From CANJDH01 sp964443245 (GTDB lineage Bacteria > Pseudomonadota > Gammaproteobacteria > Burkholderiales > JAEUOS01), in contig CAYUEG010000005.1 of assembly GCA_964443245.1 (NCBI GenBank), positions 1-64,000 on the forward strand: a stretch of DNA of 64,000 bases, in the 5' to 3' direction. Numbering within the stretch: position 1 is the first letter of the stretch; each line of letters begins with the position of its first letter. The notes under the pieces were generated by a model that worked only from the letters and a program-made list of their open reading frames with translations, was not told the origin of the DNA and made no database searches. Position numbers and translations under genes: made by a program. Below, piece by piece: positions 42,310 to 55,256 of the stretch.

Positions 42310-43400
42310 GTCGCCACCCTTTCCTGCACTTTCTCGAACTCGCGCATATAGCGCACCAGCGATTGCACGCCTTCGATGGGCATGGCGTTGTAGATGGACG
42401 CACGCATACCGCCTACCGAACGGTGCCCCTTCAATTGCACCAGGCCGCGCGCCTTGGCGCCGAGCAGAAAAGCCTCGTTGAGCGCCTCGTCCTTCAGGAA
42501 AAACGGCACGTTCATGCGCGAGCGCGACGCTTTCTCCACGTGATTTTCGTACAGGCTACTGCCATCGATAAAGTCGTACAACAGAGCGGCTTTTGCAGCG
42601 TTCCTGGTTTCCATCCCGGCCACGCCGCCTTGATCCTTGAGCCACTTGAAGACCAGGCCCGCAATGTAAATGGCATAGGTAGGCGGCGTGTTGTACATCG
42701 AGTCGTGCTCGGCCACCGTCTTGTACTGGAAGGCGCTGGGGCAGTGCGCATGGGCCTGTTCCAGCAAATCCTCACGCACGATGGCAATCGTCAGTCCGGC
42801 AGGGCCGATGTTTTTCTGCGCCCCGGCGAAGACCACGCCATAGCGGGAGATATCCATCGGGCGCGACAGGATGTGGGAGGAAGCATCGGCCACCAGCGGC
42901 ACCTGCCCTACCTCTGGCGCGAAGAAATACTCGACACCGTCGATGGTCTCGTTGGTGCAGATATGGACGTAGGCTGCCGATGCATCCAGCTTCCAGGAGT
43001 CTACCGGCGGAATGCTGCGGTACTTGCCTTCCTGCGCGGCATCCGCGGCCAGGTTGATGGTGCCGTAACGCTGCGCTTCCTTGAAGGACTTCTTGGACCA
43101 CGAGCCGGTGACCACGAAATCCGCGCGCGGATTGCGCCCCATCAGGTTTAACGGGACGATGGCGTTCTCGCCCAAGCCTCCCCCTTGCATGAAGAGGATC
43201 TTGTAGTGTGCGGGTACGGCCAGCAGTTCGCGCAACAGCGCCACGGCTTCGGCGTGAATCGCCATGAACTCGGGCCCGCGATGGCTCATCTCCATCACCC
43301 CCATGCCCGACCCGTTCCAGTCGAGCATCTCCGCCGCAGCCTGACGCAGCACCTGCACTGGCAATGCCGCCGGGCCGGCTGAAAAGTTGTAAACCCGCAT
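42306..43400 (-). CDS. serC: Phosphoserine aminotransferase
   Basis: SerC transaminates 3-phosphohydroxypyruvate to phosphoserine and also acts in PLP synthesis. 364 residues from ATG 43400: MRVYNFSAGPAALPVQVLRQ at the N-terminus, MSHRGPEFMAIH, FMQGGGLGENAIVPLNL, the PLP lysine in VFAGAQKNIGPAGLTI, and GHRSVGGMRASIYNAMP at the C-terminus. The frame extends to 43430 but overlaps the end of gyrA. The gyrA-serC-pheA order is conserved in Beta- and Gammaproteobacteria. Confidence 0.96.
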   Translation of the reverse strand: MRVYNFSAGPAALPVQVLRQAAAEMLDWNGSGMGVMEMSHRGPEFMAIHAEAVALLRELLAVPAHYKILFMQGGGLGENAIVPLNLMGRNPRADFVVTGSWSKKSFKEAQRYGTINLAADAAQEGKYRSIPPVDSWKLDASAAYVHICTNETIDGVEYFFAPEVGQVPLVADASSHILSRPMDISRYGVVFAGAQKNIGPAGLTIAIVREDLLEQAHAHCPSAFQYKTVAEHDSMYNTPPTYAIYIAGLVFKWLKDQGGVAGMETRNAAKAALLYDFIDGSSLYENHVEKASRSRMNVPFFLKDEALNEAFLLGAKARGLVQLKGHRSVGGMRASIYNAMPIEGVQSLVRYMREFEKVQERVAT

Positions 43401-43426
43401 GGGCCCTGCGCCTCTCTGACCTACGG

Positions 43427-46123
<2,697 letters not shown>

Positions 46124-46309
46124 TCTGCAACAGGAGAGTCAAACGAAGACAACAAACTGCAACCGTGCATTCGATGCCTTGCGGAATCGGATGCACGTGC
46201 GGCGATTGCAACTGGCCGGAGCGCCAATCATTTCCCGGAAACCAGCGCTCCGACACCTTCGCTCAGCCGCTTGATTTTTGAGCTTGGCTACCGGCGAGAG
46301 CAACCATTG

Positions 46310-46315
46310 ATTTTA
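46310..46315 (-). promoter_or_regulatory. Candidate -10 box (TAAAAT) for gyrA
   Basis: TAAAAT lies on the minus strand about 190 bp before the gyrA start. No clear TTGACA is found 16-18 bp upstream, so it is tentative. The remaining gyrA/OmpA-paralogue intergenic region (46124-46407) contains no supported gene. Confidence 0.3.
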
Positions 46316-46407
46316 GCATGCGAGGTCTGTCCAAGACGAGGCTCCCGAAGTGATTGTGTTCTAATGAATTACACCTAAAAAAGTGCTGCAGATCGGGGAG
46401 GAGGAGC

Positions 46408-46785
46408 ATGTTTGGATGGCGCGTCGGCACAGCAATTGAGAGAGCCGGGGAGAGTGTGCTCCAGGCCGCTCAAGGCGTCCGCCATCCCAGACGGTCTAAG
46501 GTCGTTGTCGCCATGCTGGTGCTGGCGTCTGGCTGTTTCCTGTTCTTGCCTTCGCCGCCCGTCGTGGCGCAATCAGTCAAGGATGCGTATCTGCTGGATT
46601 CTCATGGTGAAGTGATACGCAATACGGCCGTCGGTGATGCCAAGCTGGGAAATCTGTGCTGGCGAACCGGATACTGGACGCCCGCCTTGGCGATATCACA
46701 ATGTGATCCGGACATTGCGGTGCGCACCGCACCAGCGTCGCGCAAGCCGCCCGTGCCGCCGGCGGCAAAGCCCGCAGCCCGGTAA
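46408..46785 (+). CDS. Stand-alone OmpA N-terminal module protein (truncated OmpA paralogue)
   Basis: 125 residues from ATG 46408 after a strong GGAGGAGG site. An N-terminal cytoplasmic stretch and membrane or signal segment (about 29-58: VVVAMLVLASGCFLFLPSPP) lead to a mature part, DAYLLDSHGEVIRNTAVGDA with LGNLCWRTGYWTPALAISQC. This closely parallels the start of mature OmpA encoded at 48238-48930 (DGYVQQSNGTIVRNSNFGDP with IGNLCWRTSYWTPAIANCEC). It ends in a short Pro/Ala tail and lacks the peptidoglycan-binding domain. Both share two cysteines spaced alike. It lies 19 bp upstream of mtaD. Function unknown; an envelope protein is inferred. Confidence 0.78.
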   Translation: MFGWRVGTAIERAGESVLQAAQGVRHPRRSKVVVAMLVLASGCFLFLPSPPVVAQSVKDAYLLDSHGEVIRNTAVGDAKLGNLCWRTGYWTPALAISQCDPDIAVRTAPASRKPPVPPAAKPAAR

Positions 46786-46804
46786 TCGCGCGAGGAGACA
46801 AGAC

Positions 46805-48115
46805 ATGAAAACAGTCGACCTCCTGATTCATGCCCGCTGGGTCATCCCTGTCGAACCTTCCGGCGTGGTGCTTGAACACCACAGCATCGCCATCCATGAG
46901 GGCAAGATAGAGGCAATTGTTCCCACGGCCGCCGCAGGCGCGCAATATCAGGCAGGTGAAGAGGTCACCTGCTCGTCCCACGCAGTGCTACCAGGCCTCA
47001 TCAACCTGCATACCCACGCCGCGATGACATTGCTGCGCGGCTACGCGGATGACCTGCCCTTGATGGAGTGGCTCACGCAGCACATCTGGCCGGCAGAGGC
47101 CAAGCACGTCTCCACCGATTTCGTTCGCACCGGCAGCCTGCTTGCCTGCAGCGAGATGCTGCGTGGTGGCGTGACCTGCATGAACGACATGTACTTCTTC
47201 CCGGAAGCGACTGCTTCAGCCGTTCTGGCAACCGGCATGCGCGCCTCCCTGGGGATGATCGCCATCGAGTTTCCCACAGCCTATGCTGCGACTGCAGACG
47301 AGTACCTCGCGAAAGGGCTCGACCTGCGCGACCGGCTGCGCCACGAAGCCAGCCTGTCATTCTGCCTGGCGCCGCACGCACCCTACACTGTCAGTGACGC
47401 CACATTCGAAAAGATTGCGCGTTACGCCGAAGAACTCGACCTGCCAGTCCATGTGCATGTGCACGAAACCGCAGGCGAGATTGCCGATGAGGTCGAAAAG
47501 CACGGAGTGCGCCCACTGGCGAGACTTGATCGCCTGGGTCTGGTCGGGCCCCACCTGATCGCGGTGCATGCGGTTCACCTGAATGAAGACGAAATCGCCT
47601 TGCTGGCACGAACGGGCGCATCGGTAGCGCATTGCCCGGCGTCCAACCTGAAACTGGCCAGCGGCCTGGCACCCACTGCCGCGCTGGAGGCTGCCGGCGT
47701 CAATCTCGGGATCGGGACGGACGGTGCCGCATCGAATAACCGCCTCGACATGTTTGCCGAAATGCGCCTGGCTGCCCTGCTGGCCAAGGGCGCGTCCGGC
47801 AACGCCGGCGCACTGCCGGCCCAGTACGCCTTGCAGGCGGCCACGCTCAATGGCGCTCGCGCCATGGGCCAGGAAGCCCGCATCGGCTCCCTGATCCCGG
47901 GCAAACTGGCCGACGTGATCGCCGTCAATCTCGGCGCATCCGACTTGCAACCGGTGTATGACCCGGTCTCGCATCTGGTTTACACTGCAGGACGGCGCGA
48001 TGTCACCCATGTTTGGGTAGGCGGCAAGGCCGTTGTAAAATCACAACAGGTTCTCGGGGTCGACAAGCAGGAGTTGGATTCCGCAGTACTTGTGTGGCAA
48101 AATCGGATGAACTAA
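46805..48115 (+). CDS. mtaD: 5-methylthioadenosine/S-adenosylhomocysteine deaminase (TRZ/ATZ amidohydrolase)
   Basis: 436 residues from ATG 46805 after GAGGAGA. A metal-dependent amidohydrolase with the HxH site LPGLINLHTHAAMTLLRGYA, His in LPVHVHVHETAGE, His in LIAVHAVHLNEDE, and the catalytic Asp in GIGTDGAASNNRLDMFAEM. These match the MTA/SAH deaminase branch, which converts SAH or MTA to the inosyl forms in methyl-donor recycling; deamination of another purine or triazine is possible. The frame is open upstream through the OmpA paralogue and is not used. The gene lies between the truncated and full-length OmpA genes. Confidence 0.87.
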   Translation: MKTVDLLIHARWVIPVEPSGVVLEHHSIAIHEGKIEAIVPTAAAGAQYQAGEEVTCSSHAVLPGLINLHTHAAMTLLRGYADDLPLMEWLTQHIWPAEAKHVSTDFVRTGSLLACSEMLRGGVTCMNDMYFFPEATASAVLATGMRASLGMIAIEFPTAYAATADEYLAKGLDLRDRLRHEASLSFCLAPHAPYTVSDATFEKIARYAEELDLPVHVHVHETAGEIADEVEKHGVRPLARLDRLGLVGPHLIAVHAVHLNEDEIALLARTGASVAHCPASNLKLASGLAPTAALEAAGVNLGIGTDGAASNNRLDMFAEMRLAALLAKGASGNAGALPAQYALQAATLNGARAMGQEARIGSLIPGKLADVIAVNLGASDLQPVYDPVSHLVYTAGRRDVTHVWVGGKAVVKSQQVLGVDKQELDSAVLVWQNRMN

Positions 48116-48173
48116 CCGGGGGAGAGCCCTTAACTCATCTGCTGAAACGCTTTCGGCATGTGTGTCAAGGGTT

Positions 48174-48179
48174 TACAAT
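48174..48179 (+). promoter_or_regulatory. Candidate -10 box (TACAAT) for ompA
   Basis: TACAAT occurs 58 bp before the ompA start, in the 122-bp gap after mtaD. The -35 at 17-18 bp (TTTCGG/CTTTCG) is weak. A separate strong promoter is expected for an abundant OmpA. Confidence 0.4.
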
Positions 48180-48237
48180 TCGGACGTTGGCAAGTTTTCA
48201 CGAACCAGTATCAATTCCATTCGTAAAGAGGAGAAAA

Positions 48238-48930
48238 ATGAAACTCTCGACCAAGTTGGGCGTGCTGTTGGCAGCAGTCGGCATCAGCGCTTCCATGGGC
48301 GTTTCCGCCCAGAACAGCAAGGACGGCTACGTGCAGCAATCGAACGGCACCATCGTCCGCAATTCCAACTTCGGCGACCCGAAGATCGGCAACCTGTGCT
48401 GGCGCACCAGCTATTGGACCCCGGCTATCGCCAATTGCGAATGTGATGCTGACATCGTCGGCGCTGCATGCCGTCCGGCCCCGCCACCTGCTCCTGCTGC
48501 TAAGCCGGCACCTGCTCCCGCGCCCGCACCGGCAGCCAAGCCGGCCGCCAAGCCTGCCGCTCCTGCGGTCGTAGCGCAAAAGGTGACCTTCGCTGCTGAC
48601 GCCTTCTTCGACTTCAACAAAGCTGTGTTGAAGCCGGAAGCCAAAGCCAAGCTGGATGATCTCACCGGCAAGCTCAAGGGCATTACGCTGGAAGTGATCA
48701 TCGCTGTCGGCCACACTGACTCGATTGGTGGGGACGCTTACAACCAGAAGCTGTCGGTCAAGCGTGCTGAAGCCGTCAAGGCCTACCTGGTGACCAAAGG
48801 CATTGAGCCGAACCGCATCTACACCGAAGGCAAAGGCAAGAAGCAGCCGGTCGCCGACAACAAGACGGATCAGGGCCGTGCCAAGAACCGTCGTGTGGAA
48901 ATCGAAGTGGTCGGCACCCGCCCGAACTAA
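48238..48930 (+). CDS. ompA: OmpA family outer-membrane peptidoglycan-binding protein
   Basis: 230 residues from ATG 48238 after AGAGGAG. Signal peptide (MKLSTKLGVLLAAVGISASM ending GVSA), then the WRT-WTPA module with cysteines (LCWRTSYWTPAIANCECDAD), a Pro/Ala linker (about 82-112), and the OmpA C-terminal domain: FAADAFFDFNKAVLKPEAKA, IIAVGHTDSIGGDAYNQKLS with conserved Asp, VKRAEAVKAYLVTKGIEP and NKTDQGRAKNRRVEIEV. It has no eight-strand N-terminal barrel. It anchors the outer membrane to peptidoglycan. A strong palindromic terminator follows at once. Confidence 0.93.
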   Translation: MKLSTKLGVLLAAVGISASMGVSAQNSKDGYVQQSNGTIVRNSNFGDPKIGNLCWRTSYWTPAIANCECDADIVGAACRPAPPPAPAAKPAPAPAPAPAAKPAAKPAAPAVVAQKVTFAADAFFDFNKAVLKPEAKAKLDDLTGKLKGITLEVIIAVGHTDSIGGDAYNQKLSVKRAEAVKAYLVTKGIEPNRIYTEGKGKKQPVADNKTDQGRAKNRRVEIEVVGTRPN

Positions 48931-48946
48931 TCGTCTCCCGCAACGC

Positions 48947-48974
48947 AAAAAGCCCCGCCTAGGCGGGGCTTTTT
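48947..48974 (+). terminator. Rho-independent terminator after ompA
   Basis: A perfect 28-bp palindrome (AAAAAGCCCCGCCT and its complement) gives a GC-rich stem followed by T5 and a further T-rich run on the plus strand. It lies 16 bp past the ompA stop. Confidence 0.92.
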
Positions 48975-49043
48975 CTTTTCCTCCTTTCGCCTTGCCCTCT
49001 AGTCCCCTTCGTTGATCCTGAGATTTTCATTCACGAGCATCAC

Positions 49044-49763
49044 ATGCACCGCCCCAGCCAACGCCTGCCCAACCAGCTGCGCCAGATCAACATCACGCGC
49101 CATTTCACCCGCCATGCCGAAGGATCGGTACTGATCGAATTCGGCGATACCAAGGTCATCTGCACCGCCAGTGTCGAAGACAAAGTGCCGGGCTTTCTGA
49201 AAGGCAAAGGCCAGGGATGGCTCACCGCCGAATATGGCATGCTTCCGCGCTCCACCCACACCCGCTCGGATCGCGAAGCAGCACGCGGCAAGCAGTCCGG
49301 GCGAACCCAGGAGATCCAGCGCCTGATCGGGCGCTCACTGCGCGCCGTTACCGATCTGACCGTCCTGGGCGAACGCACCATCCAGATAGACTGTGACGTG
49401 ATCCAGGCCGACGGCGGCACCCGTACCGCCAGCATCACTGGCGCGTGGGTGGCCGTATACGATGCCATCAGCGGGCTGCGCGCCAGCGGTGCGCTGGCAG
49501 GCAACCCGCTACGCGACCATGTTGCTGCCGTTTCTGTCGGCCTGTATCAGGGCGTCGCGGTACTTGACCTGGACTACCCGGAAGATTCGGAATGCGATAC
49601 GGACATGAATGTGGTGATGACGGGTAGCGGACATTTTGTCGAAATTCAGGGCACAGCCGAGGGCGCGGCATTCACACGCAGTGAGATGAACGCGCTGCTT
49701 GAACTGGCCAGTACCGGCATCGCCGAGCTCGTCCAGCGCCAAAAGCAAGCCGTCGGAATTTGA
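49044..49763 (+). CDS. rph: Ribonuclease PH
   Basis: RNase PH trims tRNA 3' ends phosphorolytically. 239 residues: RPSQRLPNQLRQINITRHFT and RHAEGSVLIEFGDTKVICTA, GWLTAEYGMLPRSTHTRSDR with the phosphate-binding arginines, QTEIQRLIGRSLRAV-type EIQRLIGRSLRAVTDL, and IQIDCDVIQADGGTRTASIT followed by the late Asp-rich DSECDTDMNVVMTGSGHFVE. All catalytic elements look intact, unlike the frameshifted rph of E. coli K-12. It precedes rdgB by 13 bp. Confidence 0.95.
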   Translation: MHRPSQRLPNQLRQINITRHFTRHAEGSVLIEFGDTKVICTASVEDKVPGFLKGKGQGWLTAEYGMLPRSTHTRSDREAARGKQSGRTQEIQRLIGRSLRAVTDLTVLGERTIQIDCDVIQADGGTRTASITGAWVAVYDAISGLRASGALAGNPLRDHVAAVSVGLYQGVAVLDLDYPEDSECDTDMNVVMTGSGHFVEIQGTAEGAAFTRSEMNALLELASTGIAELVQRQKQAVGI

Positions 49764-49776
49764 AGGCAGTACGGCC

Positions 49777-50367
49777 ATGCGCGAAATCGTCATTGCTTCC
49801 GGCAACGCCGGAAAACTGGCCGAAATCGAGGCCATCCTCAAACCACTGGGATGGCAAGGTGTACCGCAGTCGGCGTACAAGGTACCGGAGGCCGAAGAGC
49901 CATACCCGACCTTTGTTGAGAACGCGTTGGCCAAGGCACGCAATGCTGCACTCCATTCAGGCCAGGCCGCATTGGCCGACGATTCGGGCATTTGCGTACA
50001 CGCCTTGCAGGGCGCGCCGGGAGTGCTGTCAGCCCGTTATGCAGGAGAACCGAGATCAGATGCGCGCAACAACGAGAAGCTGGTGGCTGCTCTCAAGGGG
50101 CAACACGACCGAACCGCCTACTACTACGCTGCATTGGTGCTGGTGCGCCACGCCAATGATCCCCAACCGCTGATCGCGGAAGGTCGTTGGGCGGGAGAAG
50201 TTCTCGAAACGCCCCGAGGCGAAGGCGGCTTCGGCTATGACCCCTATTTTTTCTTGCCGGACCTGGGTCGAACCGCGGCCGAACTGTCGGCGTACGAAAA
50301 GAATCTCGTGAGCCATCGCGGGAAGGCCCTGCGGCGCCTCGCCGGATTGATCAAGGAACAGTGGTAA
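49777..50367 (+). CDS. rdgB: dITP/XTP pyrophosphatase (RdgB/HAM1)
   Basis: The enzyme removes non-canonical purine triphosphates (dITP, XTP) from the nucleotide pool. 196 residues from ATG 49777: IVIASGNAGKLAEIEAIL with the SGNxxK motif, TFVENALAKARNAAL, ALADDSGICVHAL and GFGYDPYFFLPDLGRTAAEL, and the ending NLVSHRGKALRRL. It follows rph and overlaps hemW by 7 bp, the common rph-rdgB-hemW order. Confidence 0.95.
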   Translation: MREIVIASGNAGKLAEIEAILKPLGWQGVPQSAYKVPEAEEPYPTFVENALAKARNAALHSGQAALADDSGICVHALQGAPGVLSARYAGEPRSDARNNEKLVAALKGQHDRTAYYYAALVLVRHANDPQPLIAEGRWAGEVLETPRGEGGFGYDPYFFLPDLGRTAAELSAYEKNLVSHRGKALRRLAGLIKEQW

Positions 50368-51599
50368 TCCCGATCAAGCCGTTGCCGCCTGCAGGCAACG
50401 CTTCCGCTGCAGGCCGCGATGTGGCACAAACACATCTTGCCCCCGGATCGATCCGGCTCGCCAGTCTGCCGCCCCTTTCGCTGTATGTGCACTTCCCATG
50501 GTGCGTAAGAAAGTGTCCCTACTGCGATTTCAACTCCCACCCGGCCGATGGAAGCGCGCCGATCCCGGAAGCACGCTACATCGACGCGCTGATCCGTGAT
50601 CTTGAGCTGTCCTTGCCGCTGATCTGGGGCCGGCGCATCCATACGGTCTTCTTTGGCGGTGGCACGCCAAGCCTGTTGTCCCCCAACGGTTTCGCCAGGC
50701 TCATGTCGGAGATCCGCTCCAGGAGCGCCTTGGAGGCCGATGCCGAAATCACCCTTGAAGCCAATCCCGGAACCTTTGAAGCGGAGAAATTCGCGGCCTA
50801 CCGCGAACACGGCGTCAATCGGCTTTCCATCGGCATCCAGAGCTTCAACGACAAGCATCTGGAAGCACTGGGCCGTATTCATGATGGAAACGAAGCCCGC
50901 CGGGCCATCGAAATCGCCGCACGACTCTTCGACAACTTCAACCTCGACTTGATGTACGCCCTGCCCGGCCAGACGCTGGCGCAGCTGCAGGCCGAACTCG
51001 ATGCGGCGCTCAGCTTCGATCCACCGCACCTCTCCTACTACCACCTCACGCTTGAACCGAACACCGTCTTCGCCAAGTTTCCGCCGATATTGCCGGATGA
51101 CGATGCGGCGGCAGAAATGCAACTGCAAATCGAATCGCGTCTGTCACAGGCCGGTTACTCACACTACGAAACGTCGGCCTACGCCAAGCCCCGCCGCGCC
51201 AGCCGCCACAACACCAACTACTGGCGCTTCGGCGACTACCTCGGTATCGGTGCCGGTGCGCACGGCAAGCTGTCGTTCGCTCACCGCATTCTGCGCACGG
51301 CCAAGCTACGCCAGCCTGAGAGCTACATGGCCGGTTGCGAGGCCGACGCGCCACTGGCGGAGGAGCGTGAGGTCAGCACCAAAGAACTGCCGTTCGAGTA
51401 CATGATGAACGCGCTACGCCTTACCGAGGGCTTCGCTGTACGCGAGTTTGGTGAACGCACCGGATTGCCTCTGAGCACCACAGAATCTGCATTGAATGCG
51501 GCCGAGCGCAACGGGCTGATTACGCGCGACCATCTGCGCATCGCACCCACCGAACGCGGCCGGCTGTTCCTCAACGAACTGCTGCAGCTTTTTCTCTAG
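50361..51599 (+). CDS. hemW: HemW, radical SAM haem chaperone (formerly HemN-like)
   Basis: HemW binds haem and S-adenosylmethionine; it was formerly annotated as oxygen-independent coproporphyrinogen oxidase but is thought to act in haem delivery. 412 residues from GTG 50361, with AAGGAA 4-8 bp upstream. The [4Fe-4S] motif is C48-V-R-K-C52-P-Y-C55, then HTVFFGGGTPSLL, SIGIQSFNDKHLEALGR and the C-terminal HemN domain (FEYMMNALRLTEGF). The N-terminal region before YVHFPWC is about 40 residues, longer than usual. Overlap with rdgB shows coupling. Confidence 0.92.
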   Translation: MVIPIKPLPPAGNASAAGRDVAQTHLAPGSIRLASLPPLSLYVHFPWCVRKCPYCDFNSHPADGSAPIPEARYIDALIRDLELSLPLIWGRRIHTVFFGGGTPSLLSPNGFARLMSEIRSRSALEADAEITLEANPGTFEAEKFAAYREHGVNRLSIGIQSFNDKHLEALGRIHDGNEARRAIEIAARLFDNFNLDLMYALPGQTLAQLQAELDAALSFDPPHLSYYHLTLEPNTVFAKFPPILPDDDAAAEMQLQIESRLSQAGYSHYETSAYAKPRRASRHNTNYWRFGDYLGIGAGAHGKLSFAHRILRTAKLRQPESYMAGCEADAPLAEEREVSTKELPFEYMMNALRLTEGFAVREFGERTGLPLSTTESALNAAERNGLITRDHLRIAPTERGRLFLNELLQLFL

Positions 51600-51644
51600 C
51601 CACCCTCAAGCTCTGGGTCGCGACTGTTTCAGAGAACAGGAGAG

Positions 51645-51721
51645 TGGTAGGCCGTGTTGGACTTGAACCAACGACCAAAGGATTATGAGTCCTCTGCTCT
51701 AACCAACTGAGCTAACGGCCC
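51645..51721 (-). tRNA. tRNA with CAT anticodon (Met elongator or Ile2)
   Basis: The minus strand folds as a full tRNA: acceptor GGGCCGT/ACGGCCT with a G1-U72 wobble, D arm GCTC-AGTTGGTTA-GAGC, anticodon loop CTCATAA closed by AGGA/TCCT-type pairs, T arm GTTGG-TTCAAGT-CCAAC, discriminator A and an encoded CCA (77 nt). Anticodon CAT means either elongator methionine or isoleucine tRNA modified to lysidine. The C4-G69 and C5-G68 pairs resemble the isoleucine type in E. coli, so Ile2 is possible. Confidence 0.93.
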
Positions 51722-51770
51722 GAATCAAAAGCAAACCACGCGAGGCGCGCGATGGTATCACGCTCCCGCA

Positions 51771-52718
51771 TCAAGTCGCCCCGACACCACGTCGCAGACG
51801 TCGACGTTCGTGCAGGTTGTTTGCCACCAGTGCCCCCACCACCATACCGGCGCCAACCAGTTCGCTGGCCGCGAATTCCGCGCCCTGCCAATGGCGGACA
51901 GCAAATGTGATGACTGGCATGAGGTTAAGCAGCAGCATGGTGTTGACCGGCCCGATGCGTCGATTGCCGGCATTCCAGAGAAACATGGCCGCAACCACCC
52001 CCAGCAGAGAGACAAACAATACTTCCGGTGCAACGGAGATCAGCGCCAGAGTGGTCGGCCACTTGGCAGCGCCCACTGTCCAGGCTACTACCCACACTAC
52101 CAGGATCATGCCCAGACCGGGAATTGCGGTCAGCGTGGTAAATCGGAGCGCCGACCATCCGGGGAACATGCCCAGCATCATGGTGTAGGTAATCCAGGCC
52201 ACTGCCCCGAGAAACACCAGGCCATTCCCAAGCAACTCCCGCGAACCCATGCCAGCTGTCACATTGAGCGCATCACCGCCACGCGTTACCGCGACCACCA
52301 CCCCAGCAAACGCCGCTCCGAGGCACATGACCGTAAAGCGATGCGGCCTCACACCGCGCAAGAGCCACTGCGCCAGCGCAGTCAGGGCAGGTTGGAGCAT
52401 GAGAATGATGACTGCGACTTCGGGCCTGGTCATGGCAAGGCCCACAAACACCAGCAACGCCGACCCGGCGATCCCGAAGCCGCCGGCAACCATCGCCGGC
52501 CCGCCCCGCCCGTCAAAGCGCAGTGCAGCCCAGCCTTCTCGCGCCGCCAGAAACAACGTAAACATCAGTACCGCCACGCAGTAGCGGACCACCGAAAGAG
52601 AATAACCGTCCAGCACCTGCATCGCGCTCTTGGCCACCGGCAGTTGGAACCCCCAGATGAGGACGGCTCCGAGGGCGAGAAGAATGCCGAAGCGAAACTC
52701 CCCGGGCCTGTCGCTCAC
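51771..52718 (-). CDS. DMT (EamA) family membrane transporter
   Basis: About 315 residues with ten hydrophobic segments in two EamA repeats (LLALGAVLIWGFQLPVAKSA; LMLQPALTALAQWLLRG; FLGAVAWITYTMMLGMFPGW; LLNLMPVITFAVRHWQGAEF). The N-terminal repeat begins with the classic alanine- and tryptophan-rich helix. Start codon is uncertain: GTG 52718 (VSDRPGEFRFGILLALG) is chosen and GTG 52754 is possible. Substrate unknown. It lies between the tRNA and rpoD on the same strand, and a terminator separates it from rpoD. Confidence 0.87.
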   Translation of the reverse strand: MSDRPGEFRFGILLALGAVLIWGFQLPVAKSAMQVLDGYSLSVVRYCVAVLMFTLFLAAREGWAALRFDGRGGPAMVAGGFGIAGSALLVFVGLAMTRPEVAVIILMLQPALTALAQWLLRGVRPHRFTVMCLGAAFAGVVVAVTRGGDALNVTAGMGSRELLGNGLVFLGAVAWITYTMMLGMFPGWSALRFTTLTAIPGLGMILVVWVVAWTVGAAKWPTTLALISVAPEVLFVSLLGVVAAMFLWNAGNRRIGPVNTMLLLNLMPVITFAVRHWQGAEFAASELVGAGMVVGALVANNLHERRRLRRGVGAT

Positions 52719-52755
52719 GGCAGAACCCCACGGCGCTCGCGCGCCGGCAGGCACG

Positions 52756-52782
52756 CAAAAACAAGCCCGCGCGAAGCGGGCC
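52756..52782 (-). terminator. Rho-independent terminator after rpoD
   Basis: On the minus strand the stem GCCCGC/GCGGGC (loop TTCGC) is followed by TTGTTTTT. It begins about 31 bp past the rpoD stop codon and overlaps the start region of the DMT transporter. Confidence 0.75.
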
Positions 52783-52812
52783 TATTGGAAACACTCTGGG
52801 AAGCTGACAAGC

Positions 52813-55140
<2,328 letters not shown>

Positions 55141-55233
55141 GCGATTGCCTCGAAATGGTCGCGCCGACGTCAGATCTGCGCGAGGTAGGACGCAGCGGAA
55201 GATCCCGCAGCGCAAAATTGAATAAAGCTTTGA

Positions 55234-55239
55234 ATTATA
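55234..55239 (-). promoter_or_regulatory. Extended -10 promoter (TGC-TATAAT) for rpoD
   Basis: The minus strand reads TGCTATAAT, a consensus -10 with the extended TGn element, 94 bp upstream of the rpoD start and downstream of dnaG. No good -35 is visible, as expected for an extended -10 promoter. rpoD can therefore be transcribed independently of dnaG. Confidence 0.55.
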
Positions 55240-55256
55240 GCATTATTCTTGCCTTT

